A stretch of 64,000 bases of DNA from Cranoglanis bouderius (Eukaryota > Chordata > Actinopteri > Siluriformes > Cranoglanididae): assembly GCA_023630585.1 (NCBI GenBank), contig CM042547.1, forward strand, positions 3,576,950 to 3,640,949, written 5' to 3'. The translations under genes were made by a program, and so were the position numbers. Positions 13,567 through 25,122 of the stretch are shown here, in pieces. The notes under the pieces are model-generated. The model did not search any database. It was given only the letters and a program-made list of their open reading frames with translations, and was not told the DNA's origin. Numbering within the stretch: the stretch's first letter is position 1; the number at the start of each line of letters is the position of its first letter.

Positions 13567-16307
13567 ATACATAGCATTAAATAGCACCTCGAATACATAG
13601 CATTAAATGAAGCCAGTCCTCCTGGATACAGTTACTATACATCAGCCCCATCTAACTGGCAGAGGAGGAGGTGTTGCACTCATTTATAATGATAATCTAG
13701 GCATTACACAAAAACCTAGCCATAAGTTCAACTCCTTTGAAGTTCTTTCATACTAGTATAAACATATGTAACCACTAAAAATAAGTCTATCGAGTCGATT
13801 CCACTTATTATTATTTACAGACCCCCATGGCCATACTCTGAATTTCTTGGTGAATTCGCAGTTTTTATCTCGAACCTGGTTGTTTCTTTAGACAAAAGCA
13901 TTAATTGTCGGTGACTTTAATATTCATTTTGATAACCCGGAAGATCCTCTGAGAACGGCGGTTGTGTCTATTTTTAAATTCAGTAGGGATCAATCAGAAT
14001 GTAATAGGACCCACTCATAATGGTGGTCACACTCTTGACATTATACTAACATACGGATTAAATATAGAAAATATAGTCACACTTCCGCAGTCTGAAGCTA
14101 TCTCAGATCATTATCTCATCTCGTGTAAATTGCGCATTGATCATAATATATGCACTTTGCCATGCTACTGTGTCAAACGTACATTCACGTCAGCTACTGC
14201 ACAGAGTTTTATCAGTAACCTCCCAGAGATATCAACTATGATTCGATCACCGTCTGATCCCATAGAACTTGATCAGGCAACAGAATGCTTAGAGTCAATG
14301 TTCCGCTACATGTTAGATAAGGTAGCTCCACTTAAAAGAAAAATAATTAGAGAGAAAAAGCTAGCACCCTGGTATAATGATCACACACGTACCTTAAAAC
14401 AGATCACTCGACAATTAGAATGTAAATGGCGTCAAACCAAATTGGTAGTATTTCAAACAGCATGGAAGGAGAGCCTCCTGAACTATAGGAAATCTTTTAG
14501 TGCAGCTAGATCAGTCTATCTCTCTACCTTAATTGAAGATAACAAAAATTATCCTAGATTCTTATAATAATACTATAGCAAAATTAACTAGGAATAAAAC
14601 ACGCAACAGAAACAGGCACACAATCATTATATAGCAGCAATGATTTCGAGTTTTTTTATTGGCAAAATTGAAAATATTAGACAAGAAATTCAGACTATTA
14701 ATTTAAAACCAGACAGTCTTACTAACCCTGTAGACAATAATATAGCAATATCAGATCAACGATTAGAGTGCTTTACTCCCCTTAGAGAGACCGAACTAAT
14801 TTCATTAATTTCTTCTTCAAAATCATCAACTTGTATACTAGATCCGTTACCTACATGTTTCTTCAAACAGATTACTCCAGAAATAATCAAACCCCTTCTA
14901 AAAAATAATCAAGTCTTCCCTTGACATGCACTGGCTATGTACCTAAATCATTTAAACTAGCAGTTATCAAACCGCTGATTAAAAAAAACCTGACCTCGAC
15001 CCCTGTCAATTGTCCAGCTACAGGCCAATATCAAATCTCCCCTTTATCTCCAAGATCTTAGAAAAGGTTGTAGCAAAGCAGCTATGCTCGTACCTTAATA
15101 GGAATAACATTCATGAAATATATCAGTCAGGATTTAGGCCTCATCATAGCACAGACACAGCACTGGTTAAAGTGGTAAATGACCTACTGATAAGTTATGC
15201 TGTTATGCTGATGACACACAGTTGTCTGTTTCAGCAAAGCCAGATGACAGACACCAGTTTAATAAAGTCGAGGAATGTATAAAGAACATTAGACAGTGGA
15301 TGCTCATTAACTTCCTCTTACTAAATTCTGACAAGACAGAAGTACTTATACTAGGACCACATGCAGCTAGAAGTAAGTTTTCCTGATTACATAGTAACTC
15401 TGGATGGCCTTTCTGTTTCATCATGTGCAGCAGTAAAAGACCTTGGTGTGATTATTGACTCCAGTCTTTCCTTTGACACCCACGTAGGTAATATTACTAG
15501 GATAGCCTTCTTTCACCTCAGAAATATTGCTAAGATACAAAATATATTGTCACTACATGATGCAGAAAAATTAGTCCATGCTTTCGTCACTTCTAGGTTG
15601 GATTTTTGTAATGCCTTACTGTCTGGATGTTCCAGTAGGGGCTCTGGACTAAACTCCAGTTAGTCCAGAATGCAGCTGCAAGAGCCCTAATTCCTATCTT
15701 ATCCACACTGCATTGGCTTCCAGTGAAATTTCGCATTGATTATAAAATACTACTATTGACTTATAAAGTGCTAAATAGCTTCACGCCACAGTACCTAAGC
15801 AAACTTTTGGTCTTTTATGATCCGCCACACCTACTTCGATCAAAAGGTGCAGGCTATTTGTCGGTACCTTCGAAAAGGTTACAGCAGGGCGAAGAGCTTT
15901 CTCTTACAAAGCCCCACAGTTATGGAACAGCCTTCCAATTAGTGTTCGGGACTCAGACACAGTCTCAGTGTTTAAGTCCAGGCTGAAAACATATTTGTTT
16001 AATCAAGCCTTTCGTGAATAGTTTTTTTTCCTTAGGTAAAGGAGCAGATCTAGAGGTCTCACAGGCATAGTGTGTTGTGGTGAACTGGGATGTCTGGATG
16101 CTGTCACCCCCCCACCTTCAGGCGTCCACCGAGGTTTGTTGGTGGTGGGGTGGCTGGCCACCCTGTCCCAGGGAGCCCTCATGTCTGTGTTACCTTCTGG
16201 CTCTCCCTTTTAGTTATCCTGTCATAGCTAGTCTTGCCGGAGTACCTGCTTTCACTTACGCAAAGTACATTGTCCTTAACCATTACGGGACAATAAGCAT
16301 ACCTAAT

Positions 16308-16353
<46 letters not shown>

Positions 16354-16700
16354 CTTCTGTCGAGCTTCACCATGATACTCCTGAGATTCCCGTGCTCCCG
16401 CCCCCTTCTGCTCTCTGGACCTGCCAGATCCATCCTGATGCCCTACTTCTGGTTGGAGATCTCATCAATTGGAAGTCACATGCAGCTGCTGAGGATAGCC
16501 CCACACGGTGCAGCCCAAAGATTATTGAGATTGTGGTGAAGTTCAACAAAACAGACTTCATATAAAAAACTGTAATGAATTTTTCATTGGTCTCACAACT
16601 GCTATTTGACCGTGAATGTCCATGTCCTGAATTTATATACTTCTGTAAAGCTGCTTTGGGACAATGTCCATTGTTAAAAGCGCTATACAAAAAAAAAAAA
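13567..16700 (+). mobile_element. L2-type LINE, internally deleted and frameshifted
   Basis: Order of parts: an APE endonuclease fragment (around 13640-13760 and frame 13962-14567, with 'GGHTLDIILTYG' and 'SDHYLISCKLRI'), an RT fragment (15010-15190, with 'YRPISNLPFISKILEKVV' and 'SGFRPHHSTDTALVKVV'), a deletion that removes the RT core, the remains of the YADD motif (TATGCTGATGACAC at 15209), a C-terminal part (15361-15663) and a 3' UTR. The UTR has a (CT)n run at 16311-16351 and the tail 'GTAAAGCTGCTTTGGGACAA' ending in poly(A) at about 16695. The frames are broken, so it is dead. Flanking bases 13499-13548 and 16703-16751 are imperfect direct repeats. Confidence 0.85.
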
Positions 16701-16794
16701 AAGATTTCTTGACTATCAAAAGAGTTGGATATGAACTCTTGAGCACTACCTTCCCAGAGGTTAACTTCATATTATTGCCCATGGATTTGGAATA

Positions 16795-16865
16795 GGATGT
16801 TCATCAAGTACATACTTTATGGGTGTGATGATCGGGTGTCCACATACTTTTGGCCATATAGTGTA
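16795..16865. repeat. End fragment of a Tc1-like MITE
   Basis: 'GGGTGTGATGATCGGGTGTC' followed by 'CACATACTTTTGGCCATATA' matches the right terminus of the element at 34474-34999. Confidence 0.6.
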
Positions 16866-17199
16866 TATTTAACACACATGTATAGTCTAATATGTAAAAG
16901 AACTGATTGTAAACATTTCATATTTTGTCAAATCCTCCTGCATGGGCCTGTTCCTTTTTTAAAAAATATTTCAGCAGTGACCAGATCTTTATAATCCTTG
17001 AGCCAGAGACCAGGGAGGAATTCCTGAAATGTGAGTGTCATTTGTGTAATTGCTGATATGAATTCATCAGAGATTGAAACTAAAGTCTGGTTATATGTTA
17101 CATGCATTTGCTATAAGATGTCAGTTTTGGGAATCATATCTCTGAAAATATAGTTGCTTTAACACCCTTAAATGGGCATTGTTTGCACCTTGTGCGGCC

Positions 17200-18270
17200 A
17201 TGATGGTCTCTCTCAGGCTGACTAAATGATCTCAGGTAACTTGAACTAAGTCATGTGACTCAGATACTCAAAACAGACCAAACTTTTGTTTGTTTGTATC
17301 TGTAATTAGCAGCCAGGTGTACAAGATTAGTTAATCATAAAGAAGTGTGACTACCTCTATAAAAGCAGAACCTTTTGCAGTTTGGTGTTCTCATTTGTGT
17401 GTCTACATCATGGCAAGAAGAAAGGACATCAGCCATGACCTCAGAGAAGCAATTGTTGCTGCTTCCTCAATCTGGGAAGGGTTATAAGGCCATTTCCAAT
17501 CAACAATTTGAAATTCACCATACAGTGAGAAGGATTGTTTAAAACTGGAGATCCTTCAAGATAGCTGCCAATCTTCCCAGGAGTGGGCATCCCAGCAAAT
17601 TTAGTCCATAGTCATACTGTGTAATGCTCAGAAATATAAAGAATACCCAAGAGCCACATCATGTGACCTATAAACCTCTGTAAGCATATTAAATGTTTAT
17701 CATCATGACAGCACAATCAGAGAAAGACTGAACAAGTATGGTTTTCATGGAAGGGTGGCTAGGAAAAAGCCTCTTCTCTCCAAAAGGAATATGGCAGCAT
17801 GAACTAGGTTTGCAACCTTGCATCTGAACAAACCACAAAAGTTCTGGAACGATATCCTTTGGACTGGTGAGACCAAGGTTGAAATGTCTGGTCATCATGG
17901 ACAGATTGATGTTTGGCAAAACAAACAAACACAGCACATCACCACAAACACCTCATACCAACTGTTAAGCATGGTGGTGGAGGGGTGATTATTTGGGCTT
18001 GTTTTTGCAGCCACAGGCCTTGAGAAATTTGCAGTCACTGAGACAACAATGAACTCCATTTTATACCAGGATATTCTTGAGACAAATGTGAGGCCATCTG
18101 TCCAGTAGCTTAAGCTGGGCCGAAATTGAGTCATACAACAGGACAGTGATCCCAAACACACCAGCAAATTGACATCTGAATGGCTAAAGAAGAAAAAAAT
18201 GGTGGAATGGCCAAATCCAGACCTCAATCCCACTGAGATGCTGTGGCGAGGATCTTATTATGTAGAAGAG
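17200..18270 (+). pseudogene. Dead Tc1-like transposase
   Basis: Plus-strand remnants in order: MARRKDISHDLREAIVAA (17410), a helix-turn-helix-like stretch, 'KPQKFWNDI...TGETKVEMSGHHGQ' around 17835-17900, 'KHGGGGVIIWAC' (17975) and '[11 protein letters not shown]' (18137), which is the second catalytic Asp region. Several stops and shifts interrupt it. No terminal repeats were identified, so the limits are approximate. Confidence 0.75.
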
Positions 18271-18319
18271 TGTGGTCAAAATTTTTCCAAAATGATGTGC
18301 ATTAATGGTGCCAGTGGGG

Positions 18320-18600
18320 CTTGTCACAGCCCTTAGTCACTGGGAAGGTCTGTATGGCTCTGGTTGTGTTAGGCAAACATTTGCGGAAAAAGAGAATGAG
18401 ACATAAATCAGGTCCACTCTGGGGAAACCCCTCTCATATACTGTATGTTGAGCTGTGGCAGATGGAGAGCATCTTCAACCACAGGCTCATCGTCCCTAGG
18501 TGCCAGACGGAATGCTTCAGATGTTCCTATGTGCCGACAGCCATCAGACTGTACAACACCGAACCACCCCCTCCTTTGACTTAACTTTACTACACCACAT
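18320..18600 (+). pseudogene. LINE ORF C-terminal fragment (tentative)
   Basis: A frame reading 'VELWQMESIFNHRLIVPRC' and 'SYVPTAIRLYNTEPPPP' resembles the C-terminal end of fish LINE polyproteins, which often finish with a basic 'R..F.P.AIRLYN' segment. It is only about 80 codons, and the family is not identified. Confidence 0.4.
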
Positions 18601-18610
18601 ATATGTTGCA

Positions 18611-19510
18611 ATATATTGTTGTAATATGGGTACCGTATTGTACTATTTATATTGTTTACATATCACTATTCATAGTTATTGTTATATGTTTATACTGGGT
18701 ATACTGTACAGCTGTAATAGGCATATTGAATTGTATATACTGTACATATGTGATATGTATATTGTGAGTGTACATTGTTGTTGTTGTTTATATTGTTCAT
18801 ATGTACATTATATAGTTTGCTCTTATGTTTATATTGTAGTATATTTCTAAAATTGTGGCAGTAATGTGATTAAGGTTAAAATGATCAGGAATGTGTTTCA
18901 GAGATACCAGGTGAACTAAAACTGGTAATCTAAACTGTGTTTAATTACAGTATTCCTCAGGGCATGTTTGGTATCATTTGTATCCATATTTCATGGTGAA
19001 CGATGTGGTGATATCATAAATATCATATAGTTTAGGAAATAACATTTACAATATATGTTGCAATATGTGCTCTTTCCACACACACACACACACAAACACA
19101 GGCATGCTGGCACCCCCTGGTTTGCACCAACTCATTCTCAGGAACTTAATTAACATGCAGTTCCTTAAGGTGAGAGAACCCTGCCATAAAACACATTGGG
19201 GTCCACCCTGCCAAAAAACACATGATTTCATTCCCATTTGGTATCCTGGTCACTATACATTTCAAAGAGGCTCAGAGGTATAAGAGGATCTGCTTGGTAG
19301 AGAGAAAAGGCTTATAACATCAGAGCCTGCCTTTGTAACATCAGAAGGGCCTTTTGCCATAGATGCTTTTCCATCACGCATCCTATGTCCGTGATGCTGA
19401 CCAATGCTTTGTAAGTTATCTTTATTTCTGGTTTATGTATAATTTGATTTGTGATTCCATGTATTATATTCACTTGTGATTCTATATCTAAATACTCTGT
19501 GTTTATGTTT
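18611..19510. other. AT-rich spacer before the second block
   Basis: No coding frame or recognised element. It contains TGTATATTG-rich low-complexity sequence (18640-18850) and a short (CA)n at 19078-19095. If the duplication is a simple tandem event, this spacer should also precede base 1 of the window. Confidence 0.5.
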
Positions 19511-19827
19511 GGTATGTTTAATAGGAATAGTTTCTTAAGCTAAAAGTGTATAGTACGTTAGACACGTTTAAAGTCAACCTCTGAGAAGCCAAAAGCAAAG
19601 GCTAATGCTTGCAAGTTTAGATAGAATCTCTGACAAGTAAGATAGGAAAGGCCTAGGCTTGCATGTTGATAGAAACCTCTGAGCTAACAAAATAATGGTT
19701 CAATAAAGAAGCTATATGAAAGTCTCTGACGTAGGAACATCATTTTAATGAAAGCTTCACTTGAAGCTGCTTAAGAGTAAACATTAGTAGAACACTGAGT
19801 TCTAACACTTCTAGCACTAACTAGAAG

Positions 19828-19912
<85 letters not shown>

Positions 19913-19925
19913 TGTATTCTTTATA

Positions 19926-20201
19926 CAGTTGCAATCAAAATTATTCAACCCCCTGAATAGAATCCCTCACAACAGCACAAATATGCAAAGCAGGTGTTGT
20001 CTCAAGCACACTTGATGCAAATAATCAAGGGCTTCATTAGTTGCACCTGGTGTGCTTGAGCTGGAACACATGAAATACCTGAACTGGCTAGGGGCAGAAA
20101 ATACATGAAATACCTGGACGGGGCAGAAAAAGGAAGCTAACAACTTCTGCAACCAGATTTCTGAGAAGGCATATTGTGAAAAATCCTCAAGTGACTGCAA
20201 A
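19926..20201. mobile_element. Tc1-like transposon end fragment (second block)
   Basis: Copy of 416-691, preceded by the (TA)n array 19831-19910. Confidence 0.8.
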
Positions 20202-21010
20202 ATGGATCAGCTCATCAACTACACTAGTGAGTTCTTCCACATGCCTGACGACATCAGAGAGCCAGGATGGGCTTTGTCCGCCAGGATTTCACTACCAGAT
20301 GGCAGCATTTGGAGGTAGGAATTGCCATGGGATTCTTAATCTCCCCCATCTTGTTTGTGGCCACCTTCGAGGTAATACTCATTGGAGCAAGACAGATGGT
20401 GGGAGAATTACCAGCTTACCATTTGGACAGAAAGCCAACTCTTTCAACCAAAAGTGGCTGGGCTTGCCGCAACGCCCATCTGAAACCGGTCCTCATTGGA
20501 AAAGAACATCTTACAGCCGCCACTGCAATCCATCAGCAGGAGAAGACCAGGCTAGTGTTAGAGCTGAGGGATTCCACTGACCAGGCAGTACTGACACAGG
20601 CCACAAGTGGAAAGCTCATGCTGAAGTGGACCTGGCAATTAGCAGGCTGCAGCACAAAGAGATTGTTGACAGAGTCTGGACAGGAAGGGCAGGTCTTGGG
20701 TTGGGAGAAGCTCCGCAGGACTGGTCCAAGGCCAGCAGGAAAGAGAGGAAGGAACTGGTAGTGTCTGAGGTGACAAGGATGGACTATGAGTGCTATAAGA
20801 TCAAGGCTATAGCACAAGGATGACGGGGGGCTGGACAACGTGGGAAGGCATTGTTGGCAGAAACATCACCATGGCCGACCTGTGACAATCCCCCAGGCAA
20901 GGCTTAGTTTTCTTATCAGAGCAACATACAACACACTCCCCTGCCCACTGAACCTGCACCAGTGGTTTGGCCAGGAAGAATGCTGCCCCCTCTGTAGCAG
21001 TCCAAATGCA
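20202..21010 (+). pseudogene. Decayed reverse transcriptase fragment (second block)
   Basis: Copy of 692-1497. Extra bases (CAGAGAGCC at about 20256, GGTCCTC at about 20489, an extra A shortly after) change which short frames are open. In this copy 20267-20761 is one continuous frame of 164 codons, so the reading frame is partly better than in the first block. It remains a fragment without the RT catalytic core. Confidence 0.6.
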
Positions 21011-22045
21011 AGTTCAATTCAATTCAATTTTATTTGTATAGCACTTTTAACAATGGACATGGTCAGAGCAGCTTTACAGAAAAATACATTCAGGATATAA
21101 AATTTAAATGTATGAATTTATCCCTAATGTGCAAGCCAGAGGTGATGGTGCCAAAGAAAAAACTCCACTGAGATGTGTTAGGGATTACAAAGGGGGAGCT
21201 GGATGCAAGTGCAGGGGAAAAGTCAGTTTATTAGGAACAGAACCCAAAAATATATGGACAGGGAGAAAAGGAACACAAAGGGCAGGGTCACAACACAAAC
21301 AATAATCTGCAAACTTTAACGAGGCTATAATCCATGGAAAGCAAGGCACATTACAGAAATTACAGAAAAACAGTATTACAGAAAAAAATACATTCAGCAT
21401 ATAAAATTTAAATGTATGAATTTATCCCTAATGTGCAAGCCAGAGGTGACGGTGGCAAAGAAAAAACTCCCTGAGATGATATGAGTAAGAAACCTTCAGA
21501 AGAACCAAACTCAAAAGGGAACCCATCTTCATCTGGGTGACAATGAATAGTGCAATTATAAATAAATCCCTTCTATAACTGTGTACTACATGGTCAAAAC
21601 GTGCAATTGTGTAACCAGGAAATTCATTACAGTTTTCCCCATGAAGTCTGTTTTGTTGAACTTATCCACTGTTCACTGATGGAGACTTGAGTGCAAAACT
21701 GTTCGTGGCAATTGCAGTCCTAAAGCTATCATAGCAATTGTAGCCCTAAGTCATCATATCATAACTGTTCATATGAATTGTGGTCCAAAGCCATCTTCAT
21801 GATTTTTTAAGTGGTACCATCCTCAATAATCTCAATGATCTTCAGGCTGTCCATGTGGGGCCAACCTCAGCAGCAGCAAGTGATTTCATATTTATGAGAA
21901 CTCAAACCAGAAGTAGGGCATCAGGATGGTTCAGGCAGGTCTAGAAAGCAGAAGGTGTCAGGATCACTGGTATCTTTGAAGTAGCATGTGTAGCTTAACA
22001 GAGAGAGGAGAGAGAGAGGGAGAGAGAGAGAGGGAGAGCCTTTGG
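21011..22045 (-). mobile_element. L2-type LINE tail with LTR fragment (second block)
   Basis: Copy of 1498-2525, including the embedded LTR fragment at about 21179-21342 and the (GA)n run at 21998-22038. Confidence 0.75.
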
Positions 22046-22162
22046 GGGTTGGGGGGGGGCGATAGCTTCCAAACATCCGTGTTCACCACAACACTCTATG
22101 CCCGTTGAACCCTCCACATCTGCTCCTTTACCTAAGAAAAAGCTATATAGGAAATCCTATAT

Positions 22163-22642
22163 AGCTTTATAGGATTTTTTCTTTTCCTACTACTTCTTGA
22201 TATCATCAGGAACAAAAATCTATCCAAATTTCCACCAGGACCATGGCCCCCTACCTTTTGTGGGAAACATTTTCACTGGGGCTTGACTTCAAAACAATAG
22301 ACAAGGTAAGTTAAAAAGACCATTTTGGCATTTTGTTTGTTTGTTTGTTTGAGCAGAACAACTATATATATATGAAATGAAAAACGCCTTGAAAACCTTA
22401 TATAAATTTTTTTTACAAAACCATTTTGTGTCAAAGTAATAAAAAATATTTGTGATACATGTATAGAAAATGTGTAACCACTATCTTTCACTCTTGCTGA
22501 CAAGTATGGAGACGTTTTCAGCCTGCGTTGGGGCAATGAGAAAACTGTGTATATCTCTGGACATAAAATGGTGAAGGAGGCTTTCATTACATTGCAGATC
22601 GACCTGCTGTCCCTCTCTTTCACAAAGTCTTTAAGGGAATTG
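22163..22642 (+). pseudogene. CYP2 gene A exons 1-2, broken duplicate (second block)
   Basis: Copy of the pseudogene at 2646-3123, with exon-like parts 22163-22305 and 22493-22642. The same 34-bp loss of the exon 2 acceptor and 13-bp exon deletion are present, so the damage predates the block duplication. Two further one-base insertions (CCCCC at about 22246, GGGG at about 22278) break even the exon 1 frame here. Confidence 0.85.
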
Positions 22643-22887
22643 GCAAGTAAAATAATAATAATATATGAGGTGCGGCATGTACTTTACTTAATTAATAAAT
22701 ATTGTTTTTGTTCTTCAGCATTATTACAAATGATTGTCTTTGATATCAAATTATCAGGAGAGTCAACCCCCCCCCCCCCTCCCAAGAAAAAGAACGATAC
22801 TTTGATGACCTAACAGTAGTTTGCTAGAGTATGTACACTTTAAAGTTTGTACATTCCAAAAATACCTGTTTTTTTTTTAACCACATA

Positions 22888-23103
22888 CAGTTGCAATCAA
22901 AATTATTTAACCCCCATTGCAAATCAGGTTTATCATTTGTTAAAATTTACAAACTTTCAGCTCCAGAACATCAACGAGCCACCACCATGCTTGACTGTGG
23001 ACAGAGTGTTCTTTCTTCATTCTTTCTTTCTCCAGACATACCGCTTACACCATCATGTCGAAAAGTTCCAGTTTTGTTTCATCGCCCCACAGAACAGAAT
23101 CCG
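22888..23103 (-). mobile_element. Internally deleted Tc1 element (second block)
   Basis: Copy of 3371-3584. Confidence 0.75.
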
Positions 23104-23604
23104 AATAATCCACAGAGTCAAGGCATTAATCCACAGAAGAAAAGGCATGAATCCACAAAAGAATGAGGGTATAATCCAAGGAAGGCAAGGTAGAAATCCA
23201 CACTGTGAAGGCATTAATCCACAAAAGAAAAGCCATTAATCCACAACAGAATGAGGCTAGGGTCTATGGTCCATGGTCTATGGTCTTGGAAAGCGAGGTG
23301 AGTGCTAATGCAAAGAACATTCATTCATCTAGTTAAATCTAATACTCTGCGCCAAAGCACGAGGGGACCTCCGCCCAAGCCACGTTCCGCCGGAGGTCCC
23401 CTCGTGGACCTCTGGCAGGAGCAGGACAGGAGCGGAGGTCCCCTCATGGACCTCTGGCAGGAGCGGGACAGGAGCGGAGGTCTCCTCATAGACCCCCAGT
23501 CAGAGCTCCGCTGCGGAGACCTCCGGATGGGGCTCAGGGCTGGAGATTGCCACGTTAACCTCCAGGTGGAGCTCCGCTGAGGAGACCTCCTGCTGGGTCT
23601 CCGG

Positions 23605-24231
23605 CTAGAGCTCGGGGCTGGAGGTTGCCATGTTAACCTCCAGAGGGAGCTCCGCTGAGGAGACCTCCTGCTGGGTCTCCACCTGGAGCTCAGGGCTGGA
23701 GGTTGCCATGTTAACCTCCAGGTGGAGCTCCGCTGAGGAGACCTCCTGCTGGGTCTCCACCTGGAGCTCAGGGCTGGAGGTTGCCATGTTAACCTCCAGG
23801 TGGAGCTCCCCTGGGGAGACCTCCTGCTGGGTCTCCAGCTGGAGCTCGGGGTTGGCATGCTGCAAAGTGGCATGCCCGATGCAGCCCCTGGTCATGCCCT
23901 CCTGGCTCCAGGGCTGAGAGGTGCCGGCCGCCACGTTGGCCCGCTCCCTCCCATAGTGCTCCAGGAAAGAATGGCCGGGCTGATCGGGCAGGTGAACGTT
24001 GTTTAACAGGGTGTTTAGGTCTGGCTCGTATTCCGGGCTTCCATACTCCTGGATCAGGAGATCCACGAAACCCGAAACAGTGTTCAGGGCCTGTAAAAGA
24101 AAATATTGGGGATAGTAGGAAAAACCATTGTACGCGGTGGGAGGAGGAATACAGGCCCGAAAAGAAACAGAGTCCAAGGGAGGAACAAAAAGTTTGGCGC
24201 GGCTTGCTAATAATTTCCCCGCTGCATCCAT
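23605..24231 (-). CDS. 208-codon repetitive ORF of the LTR element (second block)
   Basis: Identical frame to 4088-4714: the same unique N-terminus and the same 26-residue repeats, without a single disruptive change. The upstream half of the element (23104-23600) does carry indels relative to the first copy. The element limits are about 23104-24649, with the LTR at 24249-24649. No known domain is visible. Confidence 0.5.
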   Translation of the reverse strand: MDAAGKLLASRAKLFVPPLDSVSFRACIPPPTAYNGFSYYPQYFLLQALNTVSGFVDLLIQEYGSPEYEPDLNTLLNNVHLPDQPGHSFLEHYGRERANVAAGTSQPWSQEGMTRGCIGHATLQHANPELQLETQQEVSPGELHLEVNMATSSPELQVETQQEVSSAELHLEVNMATSSPELQVETQQEVSSAELPLEVNMATSSPEL

Positions 24232-24248
24232 GTTTAGGCGAAGTATTC

Positions 24249-24649
24249 TGTTAGGGATGACACAGGGGAGCTGGATGCAAGTGCAGGGGAAAAGTCAGTT
24301 TATTAGGAACAGAACCAAAAATATATGGACAGGGAGAAAAGGAACACAAAGGCAGGGTCACAACACAAACAATAATCTACAAACTTGAACAAGACTATAA
24401 TCCAAGGAAAGCAAGGTAATAATCCACACAGTCAAGGCATTAATCCACAGAAGAAAAGGCATTAATCCACAAAAGAACGAGGCTATAATCCAACGAAGGC
24501 AAGGTAGTAATCCACACCGTCAAGGCATTAATCCACAAAAGAAAAGGCATTAATCCACAAAAGAAAAGGCATTAATCCACAAAAGAACAAGGCTAGGGTC
24601 TATGGTTCATGGTCTATGGTCTTGGAAACACGAGGAAAATTTTGTTACA
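24249..24649 (-). mobile_element. Long terminal repeat (second block)
   Basis: Copy of 4732-5132, with the same TG...CA ends. It stops about 150 bp before the start codon of gene A2. Confidence 0.65.
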
Positions 24650-24797
24650 CTTTTCTAGGAATTCAGAGTAGCTTACATAATCTCTCCCCTCTGCTCCAGT
24701 CCAGCTACAGGTCGAGAGCTCAAACAAAGCAGTCAAAGTACACAAACCTTCACACACAGGAGCAGACATACCACTAAAATCCTCACAAACAACAGAA

Positions 24798-25034
24798 ATG
24801 ATCTTACACTACTTAGTGGAATACCTTGATTTTAAGAGCTGGCTTATAGGATTTTTACTTTTCCTACTACTTCTTGATATCATCAGGAACAAAAATCCAT
24901 CCAATTTTCCACCAGGACCATGGCCCCTACCTCTTGTGGGAAACATTTTCACTGGGCTTGACTTCAAAACAATAGACAAGGTAAGTTAAAAGGACCATTT
25001 TGGCATTTTGTTTGTTTGTTTGTTTGAGTAGAAC

Positions 25035-25122
<88 letters not shown>

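Noticed and set aside
13567..19510. Possible exons 4-9 of gene B1
   Set aside because: No FGHR, AGTET/GGTET, ExxR or FSAGKR motifs were found on either strand. Only mobile-element remains are present.
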